Positions 1 to 6,585 of a stretch of 6,585 nt of DNA are shown piece by piece. Positions within the stretch are counted from its first letter, which is position 1. Each line of letters begins with the position of its first letter. The notes below the pieces were generated by a model. It had not been told where the DNA came from. It worked only from the letters and a program-made list of their open reading frames with translations, and ran no database searches. Source of the stretch: Chitinophagaceae bacterium. Lineage in GTDB: Bacteria; Bacteroidota; Bacteroidia; Chitinophagales; Chitinophagaceae. The stretch spans positions 1 to 6,585 of the forward strand of contig JAEUVL010000364.1 of the NCBI GenBank assembly GCA_016786965.1, in the 5' to 3' direction. The position numbers were made by a program, and so were the translations under genes.

Positions 1-46
1 TGCTGCAGGCAATATTCAACTCCAAAGTATTGATCAGGTGCTTCAT
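1..46 (-). CDS. Start of a downstream gene, possible contractile injection system tape-measure protein (partial)
   Basis: An ATG at 46-44 opens a frame that runs without a stop to the left edge, giving MKHLINTLELNIACS. It begins 14 bases after the TGA of the upstream baseplate gene, on the same strand. Its leader is AT-rich (ATAATTTAGC before the ATG) and lacks a clear Shine-Dalgarno sequence, like the preceding gene. The start pattern (Met, one or two residues, H-[LI]-I, then an alternating hydrophobic L-x-L-x-I strand) resembles the N-termini I recall for the Bacteroidota CIS tape-measure family, whose gene often follows the two wedge genes. In Afp/PVC systems this protein sets tube and sheath length. 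Only 15 residues are visible, so the existence of the gene is more secure than its name. Confidence 0.55.
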   Translation of the reverse strand, partial: MKHLINTLELNIACS

Positions 47-60
47 GCTAAATTATATTG

Positions 61-3000
61 TCAGCCACAATCATCTGCACATTCTCCGCATAGCCGCAAC
101 GTTTGCAGCACATCCACCAGGGGATTTACTTTATCATAAGATGGCATTTCGTTCAGGTACATTTCATTCAGCCATTCATAATAAACTTTTTCAAACCGCT
201 GCATTTCTGCAATATCCACCCATTTCACCTGTATATGAACATGCGCAGGAGATTGTCCCGCAATGGTTTTCTCCACCAGGTTTCGGAAGGTCTTATCCCG
301 CAATCGTTTTGGCCAGCAGGGTAATACAACTGTCGCACGGAATGAATAGGGGTCCTCATTATGATCGCAGGCATTTTCGCCGCAATACCAGTCCATTTCA
401 AATCCAAACCACTTTAAAAATACCGATATCACTTTCTCCGCTTCCACTACAGAAGAGAATTCGTACTCAGTTTGTGCCAGTTGTTCCCCTTCCTCACTGT
501 AAATGATAAATGCATACTTCAGTTTTGTTGCATCAGGGTCACCGTTGTTTACGATCTCATAATTATCTCTTTCTGACCCGGCGAGGCGGAGGTCCTGTAT
601 CCGTTTTGCCATCAGTTCGTACCGCCTGAATATCATTTTCTCAGACTCCGTATCGTCAGTAAATGTTTTTTGAAAAAGTAATGAATGATCAGTATTTCCC
701 TTTGAGGTTATATATTCCAATACCCAGGGCATTTTATCAAAACATAAATGGGAGGGAATTCGGGTGATCTTTGTTCGAACCGGCGGGCGTTGAGTACCTT
801 CCCCGAGCCCCTTACCCAGGTCACACTCATCAAGGCAGATATCAAACAACAAAGGATCAATTACCTGGCCTGCTTCATCAAACAATACATCCAGTTTCGG
901 ACGCAGCAGGATATGCTCCACCAAATGCAGCCCTTCGTTTTCATTTATTTGTCTCAGTGCCTCTTGTATCCGTTTATAACTCTTCTCTCTCTCCTCCTGT
1001 TTTACAAATGTTTCACCGGTGGCCAGCAACACAGCTGTATCAGGATCAGGGCCATCCCAAAGTTCAAACCAGTAGTTTCCAACCGGTCCGGCAGCTTTAC
1101 GGTTTCGTTTGCTGGTCTCGTCCCTGAATTTGTAATGCCTGCGAATATCTGCATTTTCCAAAATGGCGGTAATAAGTAACTGCGTACAGCAGCCTTCCTG
1201 CACTTCCACACTGGTCAGCAGCACTTTGCTGTGGTCATCAGGATCAAGTAATTTGACCACATTCAGCGGTTCACCTTTCGCAGTTGTCTTCTGTTCTTCT
1301 TTCTTTTTATCATTCAGTATCATGACGGGTTCTGTAATGATATTGGTGGGCGCCAGGTCACGCCGCTCTGCTTTACGGAATCCAAGCAGCCTGCTTACCC
1401 GGCGCTCAGTGCCCGACACATTGGCCGTATTCCAGAATTCATCACTGGAATAATTATATCCAAGGCCACGTTTGGTACTGATCTGGTAATACTCCCCATT
1501 CTTAAGCATACCTGTCTTGTCTTTTATCAGGCGTTGCTCCACATCCTGGGGCGTTAGCCAGCGGGTAATGCTCTCATATTCACTGAGGTCTTCTCCAAAC
1601 CTTGCCAGCAGGTGGTTCAAAAACATATTCCGGCGTTTCCAGAAAGTGGCCGGCGGCTCCATTATTTGTTTCAATACCTGTGCAAAATCGGCAATGATCT
1701 CGTTGGGATGATTAGCTCCCCGTTTTTGATTATCCACTAATAATTTATCCAATCCTTCAATTTCGGCCAGCACATCAGTGAAATAAGTTTGCTCCGGTGT
1801 ATCATCGAATGTAAAAAGGTCACGAAGATGGTTCAGTTGGACCAGGTACCCTTTTAATAGCTGCTCGAAGAACAGCAAATACCCTTTTAATTGAAGGGCC
1901 TGCACCTTTCTTTCTGGTGTCGCATTGCCGGGCAGTTCAGCCCTTTCGCTTACACCGTACACCATCGGCAATGAATAAGTGACCGGGTAATAACCTTCCA
2001 GTTGCATATTCTCTCCCACCGGTACCGGAAAATCCAGCGGAGTTTCTTCCAGTTTATATTTCCGTTCCTGTGTTTTCAGATCGCTGAACAACTTCAGCAT
2101 CCTCTCCGGTTTCCGGTCTTTGGTGCTGCCTGTAAACCAAGTAATGAAATCCCTTTCCTTACACATGATCACCTGCGACAGTAAGGGCTGAATTCGGGCG
2201 ATCTTTTGTTGCTCCCGCAGGTGCTGCACCCATTCGTCGAAATATGTATCATCTTCCTCTTTGTCAAAAGCGGTAAAAGGAAGATGCAGGTAAGTAATGG
2301 CTTTGATTCCTTTTATATCAGCAATATCATTGATGATATCTGACAACCGTATATCACGGTACAGGTCTGTTTTCTCCAGCTCAGCAGTATCAATAAAACC
2401 ATGTTTCAGCGGTGGCCCTTCAAATATCTCATCCACCAGGTAGCCTTTGTCCATCATCTGCTGCAGCGTATCAAACCGGACGGAAGGAGTAAAGTATTTA
2501 TAAATGCGGAAAAATATTTCTGCCAATACTGTATCAGGGTCAGCATACTCTTCCAGCACAATGGAAGCACCGATACCCATATCTTCATATTCCACATTAT
2601 TGATGGTAATGAAATCTTCGCAAAGATTACGGTTGGCAGATAACCGGTTGATCACCATTTGCCGTACCTCATCCTGCTGATCTTTGGGCACATCTTCCTC
2701 ATACTCCAGCATCACGTTATATAAACCCTCCAGTTCTACGATCTTTGATGAAACAGGGTCCTTGCTGATCACTTGTTGTTCCAGCATCAGCAGGGCAAGA
2801 CCTCGTTCAGCGATTGTTAATTTCTTTTTTAGTTCAGCCAGTCTTTTTTTCTGCCCTTCACTTATATCATCTGTTGGAATATTCCTTATTTCTGTATTGA
2901 GTGATTCGATCTCGGCAGTTTTTGCAGTGATCTCTCCGGGTAATGCAGCCCTTCTGGTGGCCCATTTAGTTTTTAATGACTCGGTATTAACGGGCTGTTG

Positions 3001-3480
3001 TACCAATTCACCCAGGCATGGCTTATAGGGAGGATGATCTTTGCAACTGCAATCAGCATCATCTGCAAGCCGGTAAGCATTATAGTCCACCCAAACAGGT
3101 ACTTCATATTCTTTAGAAGGCTCAATCCAGGCATTACGGATCCCCTTCACATCAATTATCATTTTACGATAATCATTAATAGTAAGCGGGGCATTGTGTA
3201 AAATTTCACGGGCAGTATAGAATATTTCATTCCAGGTTTGCTCTGTCAGGTTTTCCGGTGCCAGCAGATCTTTGATGGAAAAACCAGTACGGTACGCCAG
3301 GTCGGTGATGGCGTAACAAACAGCTTCCAGCATGGTAATGCCCGGGTCACTGTTATTATAATCCGTCCATATTCCATGCCCCAGTTTTTCAATGCCCTCA
3401 AATCCCTTTTTCCGCAAAGCCACATAATCTTCTGCGGGCAGCAGGGGATTATTTTTATCTAGTAATATCGGTTCCGCCAT
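61..3480 (-). CDS. Second large baseplate wedge protein of a contractile injection system (Afp12/Pvc12-like)
   Basis: Complete 1139-residue protein, ATG at 3480 to TGA at 61-63, predicted to pair with the gp6-like protein in the baseplate wedge. Seen: an N-terminal signature shared with gp6/J-type wedge proteins (residues 36-66: GIWTDYNNSDPGITMLEA then CYAITDLAYRTGF); a Cys cluster at 144/146/155; a charged helical segment (about 180-240) that looks like coiled coil; a mainly helical middle (about 530-660, with a W-K-R-R-N-M-F-L-N-H-L-L-A-R-F-G-E motif); GLHLVEHILLRPK at 850-862, a typical family motif; and a C-terminal domain (about 1043-1105) with DPYSFRATVVLPCWPKRLRD and PAHVHIQVKW. The end is Cys-rich (CGECADDCG). 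No signal peptide or membrane segment is evident. The start is well placed because the N-terminal signature begins soon after it and the upstream gene ends 36 bases away. It is probably cotranscribed with its neighbours. Afp12-like is inferred from order and signatures; the subunit number is not certain. Confidence 0.88.
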   Translation of the reverse strand: MAEPILLDKNNPLLPAEDYVALRKKGFEGIEKLGHGIWTDYNNSDPGITMLEAVCYAITDLAYRTGFSIKDLLAPENLTEQTWNEIFYTAREILHNAPLTINDYRKMIIDVKGIRNAWIEPSKEYEVPVWVDYNAYRLADDADCSCKDHPPYKPCLGELVQQPVNTESLKTKWATRRAALPGEITAKTAEIESLNTEIRNIPTDDISEGQKKRLAELKKKLTIAERGLALLMLEQQVISKDPVSSKIVELEGLYNVMLEYEEDVPKDQQDEVRQMVINRLSANRNLCEDFITINNVEYEDMGIGASIVLEEYADPDTVLAEIFFRIYKYFTPSVRFDTLQQMMDKGYLVDEIFEGPPLKHGFIDTAELEKTDLYRDIRLSDIINDIADIKGIKAITYLHLPFTAFDKEEDDTYFDEWVQHLREQQKIARIQPLLSQVIMCKERDFITWFTGSTKDRKPERMLKLFSDLKTQERKYKLEETPLDFPVPVGENMQLEGYYPVTYSLPMVYGVSERAELPGNATPERKVQALQLKGYLLFFEQLLKGYLVQLNHLRDLFTFDDTPEQTYFTDVLAEIEGLDKLLVDNQKRGANHPNEIIADFAQVLKQIMEPPATFWKRRNMFLNHLLARFGEDLSEYESITRWLTPQDVEQRLIKDKTGMLKNGEYYQISTKRGLGYNYSSDEFWNTANVSGTERRVSRLLGFRKAERRDLAPTNIITEPVMILNDKKKEEQKTTAKGEPLNVVKLLDPDDHSKVLLTSVEVQEGCCTQLLITAILENADIRRHYKFRDETSKRNRKAAGPVGNYWFELWDGPDPDTAVLLATGETFVKQEEREKSYKRIQEALRQINENEGLHLVEHILLRPKLDVLFDEAGQVIDPLLFDICLDECDLGKGLGEGTQRPPVRTKITRIPSHLCFDKMPWVLEYITSKGNTDHSLLFQKTFTDDTESEKMIFRRYELMAKRIQDLRLAGSERDNYEIVNNGDPDATKLKYAFIIYSEEGEQLAQTEYEFSSVVEAEKVISVFLKWFGFEMDWYCGENACDHNEDPYSFRATVVLPCWPKRLRDKTFRNLVEKTIAGQSPAHVHIQVKWVDIAEMQRFEKVYYEWLNEMYLNEMPSYDKVNPLVDVLQTLRLCGECADDCG

Positions 3481-3516
3481 GACGTTTAATTTATAATGTG
3501 ATCAGACTCTTTCGTT
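3481..3516 (-). other. Intergenic leader between the two baseplate genes
   Basis: These 36 bases separate the TAA of the gp6-like gene from the ATG of the second wedge gene. On the coding strand the last part is AT-rich (TTATAAATTAAACGTC before the ATG). The only purine run, GAAAGAG, sits too far upstream (more than 20 bases) to be a normal Shine-Dalgarno site. There is no stem-loop followed by a T-run and no match to the Bacteroidota promoter pattern (TTTG box). The simplest reading is a spacer inside one polycistronic mRNA, with initiation favoured by low structure and A/T content, as is common in Bacteroidota. Confidence 0.6.
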
Positions 3517-6500
3517 TTATTTTTTCTTTTTAGAAACGGGCACTGCCTTTTTTGCAGCCGGAGTATTTTTTTTCTCACTTCTTACCGTTCTTGTGGCCGG
3601 CTTTACGTTGGCAGATTTATCAGCAGCACTTAGCGGCCTTGCAGGTGTGGGCAATACAGGTTTCTCCGATTTGTCGGTATCTGTCAATTTATCCCTTATA
3701 TCCGGCAAGCTGCCAGTAACCTTTTTCATGGATGCCCTTTTTTCACAATCAGACAATGGAGCAGGTTCTGTGTACGGAACAATGATGTGCTGTGGCACAG
3801 ATACCAGTATGCTGCGGGAAGTGGAAGGCCTTGCCACCACCAGCCCCGAAAAATCCGATTGCAACAACTCTTCGAAATCATTACAGTTGCAAAGTGAACT
3901 GAGTATCTCCGCCACTGTTTCTTTCTTTTTACCATCATTGTCATGCTGCTTTTCTTCCGGGGGGCAACACTCATCCCGGCAGACAAACATGAAAAAGTCA
4001 GTGATGAAATCCACATACGGCCGCTCTTCAATAAAATTGATGATAGATGAAGCATACACCTCTCCACCAAACTTCACTTCTTTGGTGGCATCAAAGGCCC
4101 AGGGAGTAAGAAACTCAACGATCTCCTCGTTCAGCTTTTTCAGGTAGAAGCCTTTATCTGTACCGGTATAAAATTTTACCCGGAAAGCCGTCATCACCTG
4201 TTCATACACAGGGTTCTTGGCATGCACTTTTACAAACGGAGAAGTTCTCTTCTTCAGGTACTCTTCAATCTCCAGCAGAGTTCTTCTTCCGGTCTTTGGC
4301 TGCAAACGGTTCACCGCATTTCGGTTCTTCAGATCAGCAATAGGTATGATGAGTACATGACCGGGAGCTACCTGCGGGCCGCAGCATATAGCTGCTTCTT
4401 TTGCAGGTTCCACTATCACTACTTCTCCGGGTGCTTTTTCAGCAAAAAACTGTATCCCTATGATACTTGACCTGCCTGCACCCGGCGTATCAACAGTGAT
4501 ATTCTCTTTTTTAACACCAGCTTTTTCTATCTGCTTTTTTAAAGTACTGAGGGTGGCCTCCTTAACAGCCGCTGCCATCTGTACCATAAATACAGGTTGG
4601 ATAAAGGCCGATACTTTTACTGTAGCAGGGAAACCTGAAATATTAGATTTTAGTTTTCCAAGCTGTTCTTCTAACAGTTGTACCGATGCAGATTCCAGTT
4701 TACCATCCGCCTCGTACTTCAATTCAAACTTGCTTAGTATTGTCGCAGCCGAAACGGCCTCAGTGGTTTTTTCTTTTGGTCCAAACACATTCAGTTTTAC
4801 TTTTCCAAAATTTCCACTTTCTATTCCCCAGCCGGATGTTGATTTACCACTATACTTTTTCCAGTCGTTACTTACTGTCGCCCCCAGCTTGTCAAATGCT
4901 TCCTGTCCTGAAGGATCAGCAATATTACCCAGCAGGCTGATAGACATTGTATAAGAAGGATTTTTCTCCAGCAGTGAAACAGCTTCTTTAAAACTGGCCC
5001 TTGTTTCTTCATCTGTGTTCATGTCATTGTTATAATTCAACAGGAAGGTCTTCTTCAACTCCATCTCAAATTCCTGCTGAAGTCTCTTCACTTCCGTTTT
5101 TGCGGGCTTCCGGCATAAACAATCCGGGTCAGTATGATTGATCGCTTTTACTTTATAAATAGAAGGGAACCTGTCCAGCACCAGGTGCTCATAATCCCAG
5201 GCATTGATCGCTCTGCCTTTATGCCGCAGTCTTTCACTTACCCGCATATAATATTCCTTGCCGGTTTCTTTATGCTTACCATCGAAGGAGGCAAATGGCT
5301 GGGACACCTTACTTACCTCAGCCACTTTTACCAACAGCTTGCTGATACTTCCCGCCGGTAGTGGCTGGTCGAAATGCGTTGGGTCATTATCATTATCTGT
5401 AAACGTAGCTTCCACCGCCTGGGTAAGCACATCTATCAGCATCGGTATCCGGTTACTGTCTTTCTCCACACTGGCCATGAACCATATCAGTCCGCTGGTG
5501 ATGATCGTATTGTTGGTAGTGGCATCTTCCGGCACATCAATTTTAATGATACCGGTGGTCTGAAAACCATAGGTACTGTCTGATACAAGGTTCTCCCCAT
5601 TCAGCGGACGCCACTCATTATTGGTGAGATAACTCCACCGTATCTCCGGCGGGTCCTGGTCTTCATCTTCTGCACTGCCCTCGGCAAACTGGAACAATAA
5701 CGAAACTGATTGAAGCGGCTCCAGTTTTTCAATACCAATAAACAACATGCCCTGCTCCTGTATGGTGGCAGAATATTGATTATTGCCCGGCTGCAGGCTT
5801 CGTAGCCCCGAACCATACGCAATGATACTCTCGTAATCAAATACCCCCTGCCGTACAGCTACTGTTTGAGAACCGCCTTCAATTTGCTTGGGAGCAGCCT
5901 CTTTTTTATAATCTTCATACCCGCTTTTATAAGTAAACCCGGGCAATAATTTATTATATGCCTGCACCAGCAGGTAGTCCCTGGCTTTATCAGCATCAGC
6001 AAAAGCGTCTTGCTTGTTGATGCGTATCCTCCTTTTAAAAATCGCCCCGGTTTTACCACCGGCACCTTTCAATTCCTCCGGCGTATTGATATATGTTTCT
6101 ACGGCACCAAACGGATATATATGAAAGAACTGATCAGTGCTCGCTTCCAGTGCCACCAGTTGCGAACGATAATTTACAGACACTTCCTTTATCTGCATCG
6201 ATGCTGCCATATCCTGGCTGGCCTGCGAGGTACCCATCGTGGCCGAACTGTTAACTTGCCGCAGGTTAGTGAGACGAATAAATCCTTTATCTGTCTGCCT
6301 CGACCATTCTTTTATAGTATCACTCAGCGGCAGGCGGGAATGTAATACAGGGATCACACTTCCTTTTTCCTTACTCAGCTGGTAAAGAATATTGTTCCTT
6401 AATGATGATTGTGTAAAGGCTCCGGTTTTACTGAACCTAGGAGATAGTGTCACCCAACTCCTTCCACGCAACAAAGCAGCACCATACTGGTTCATATCAT

Positions 6501-6585
6501 TAGCACCGGCACTCACACTGGCACTGTCCAGTTGAAACCAGCTCTCAAATGCTTCTCCCTGATCGGAGGTTTTCAAAATATTGAT
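3517..6585 (-). CDS. Baseplate J / gp6-like wedge protein of a contractile injection system (Afp11/Pvc11-type), 5' end cut by window
   Basis: Structural protein expected in the baseplate wedge of a phage-tail-like injection machine. The reading frame is open to the right edge. The TTG at 6576 is only the first possible start codon inside the window, so residue numbers here count from it and the true N-terminus is missing. Seen: a beta-rich J-like region (about residues 245-390, with LFIGIEKLEPLQSVSLLFQ and a W-S-Y-L...W-x-x-L pattern); the family hallmark around 406-480 (LPAGSISKL, then VSERLRHKGRAINAWDYEHL and YKVKAINH); a block of about 250 residues; then a C-terminal gp6-like domain (737-866: APGHVLIIPI, LEIEEYL, GGEVYASSIINFIE). 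A C-terminal tail follows (867-1019), with Cys pairs and ending in a Lys-rich stretch (VSKKKK). Family assignment rests on recalled motif patterns, not on a search. It lies 36 bases upstream of the second wedge gene on the same strand. A tailed-phage or T6SSiv baseplate is a possible alternative, but the family level is firm. Confidence 0.92.
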   Translation of the reverse strand: MNILKTSDQGEAFESWFQLDSASVSAGANDMNQYGAALLRGRSWVTLSPRFSKTGAFTQSSLRNNILYQLSKEKGSVIPVLHSRLPLSDTIKEWSRQTDKGFIRLTNLRQVNSSATMGTSQASQDMAASMQIKEVSVNYRSQLVALEASTDQFFHIYPFGAVETYINTPEELKGAGGKTGAIFKRRIRINKQDAFADADKARDYLLVQAYNKLLPGFTYKSGYEDYKKEAAPKQIEGGSQTVAVRQGVFDYESIIAYGSGLRSLQPGNNQYSATIQEQGMLFIGIEKLEPLQSVSLLFQFAEGSAEDEDQDPPEIRWSYLTNNEWRPLNGENLVSDSTYGFQTTGIIKIDVPEDATTNNTIITSGLIWFMASVEKDSNRIPMLIDVLTQAVEATFTDNDNDPTHFDQPLPAGSISKLLVKVAEVSKVSQPFASFDGKHKETGKEYYMRVSERLRHKGRAINAWDYEHLVLDRFPSIYKVKAINHTDPDCLCRKPAKTEVKRLQQEFEMELKKTFLLNYNNDMNTDEETRASFKEAVSLLEKNPSYTMSISLLGNIADPSGQEAFDKLGATVSNDWKKYSGKSTSGWGIESGNFGKVKLNVFGPKEKTTEAVSAATILSKFELKYEADGKLESASVQLLEEQLGKLKSNISGFPATVKVSAFIQPVFMVQMAAAVKEATLSTLKKQIEKAGVKKENITVDTPGAGRSSIIGIQFFAEKAPGEVVIVEPAKEAAICCGPQVAPGHVLIIPIADLKNRNAVNRLQPKTGRRTLLEIEEYLKKRTSPFVKVHAKNPVYEQVMTAFRVKFYTGTDKGFYLKKLNEEIVEFLTPWAFDATKEVKFGGEVYASSIINFIEERPYVDFITDFFMFVCRDECCPPEEKQHDNDGKKKETVAEILSSLCNCNDFEELLQSDFSGLVVARPSTSRSILVSVPQHIIVPYTEPAPLSDCEKRASMKKVTGSLPDIRDKLTDTDKSEKPVLPTPARPLSAADKSANVKPATRTVRSEKKNTPAAKKAVPVSKKKK

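Noticed and set aside
30..506. 158-codon open frame on the plus strand
   Set aside because: It is antisense to the conserved C-terminal domain of the second wedge protein and has no family features or leader. It is treated as a chance frame.
3481..3516. Possible promoter or terminator between the two large genes
   Set aside because: The TATAAATTAA stretch is only AT-rich. It lacks the paired -33/-7 pattern of Bacteroidota promoters, and no hairpin with a T-run is present.
3726..4070. 114-codon minus-strand frame inside the gp6-like gene
   Set aside because: It overlaps the well-supported frame in another phase, and its Trp/Arg/Ser-rich product has no recognisable family.
3593..4147. 184-codon open frame on the plus strand
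   Set aside because: It lies entirely opposite the strongly supported gp6-like gene. Its Ser/Leu/Phe-rich translation is what the antisense of that gene would give, with no recognisable domain.
4616..4800. Possible internal repeat in the inserted block of the gp6-like protein (VKLNVFGP near residue 593 and VKVSAFIQP near 653)
   Set aside because: Only a short beta-strand-like pattern is shared and the flanks do not align, so by eye this is no better than chance.
6574..6576. TTG as the start codon of the gp6-like protein
   Set aside because: The same frame stays open through the remaining codons to 6585 (ATC AAT ATT), and no leader is visible. J-type wedge proteins have a further N-terminal domain before this point, so the gene almost certainly begins outside the window.

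Overview
The window carries part of one co-oriented gene cluster on the minus strand. It contains two very large baseplate genes of a phage-tail-like contractile injection system (the eCIS / Afp-PVC-AlgoCIS group, or the related type VI subtype iv form) and the first codons of a third gene. Essentially all of it is coding. I see no RNA genes, insertion sequences, CRISPR arrays, promoters or terminators. The organism is most likely a member of Bacteroidota, probably close to Chitinophagaceae. This is inferred from moderate GC content, AT-rich short leaders without a clear Shine-Dalgarno sequence, and the large Cys-containing versions of these baseplate proteins that I associate with that phylum. 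It is not proven by the window.

Reading in the direction of transcription (high to low coordinates): 6585-3517 is a 5'-truncated Baseplate_J (T4 gp6-like, Afp11/Pvc11-type) protein whose real start lies outside the window. Then come 36 intergenic bases and 3480-61, a complete 1139-residue second wedge protein (Afp12/Pvc12-like, T4 gp7 position). It has the N-terminal W-T-D-Y-N-x-x-D-P-G-I-T signature and the C-terminal W-P-x-R...PAH signature of its family. After a further 14 bases, an ATG at 46 opens a gene that runs off the left edge. Its 15 visible residues (MKHLINTLELNIACS) resemble the start of CIS tape-measure proteins, which fits the usual order baseplate, baseplate, tape measure.

In known systems the two large proteins form the wedges that surround the spike hub, connect it to the sheath and trigger contraction. 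The tape-measure protein sets tube length. The tight spacing and shared strand argue for one polycistronic transcript that makes baseplate and tube-length parts together. The window does not show whether the machine is released outside the cell or anchored in the membrane, or what effector it delivers.

The least ordinary parts are a block of about 250 residues placed between the J-domain core and the C-terminal gp6-like domain of the first protein, a Cys-containing and then Lys/Pro-rich C-terminal tail on the same protein, a predicted coiled-coil insertion in the second protein, and paired cysteines at several domain borders in both proteins.
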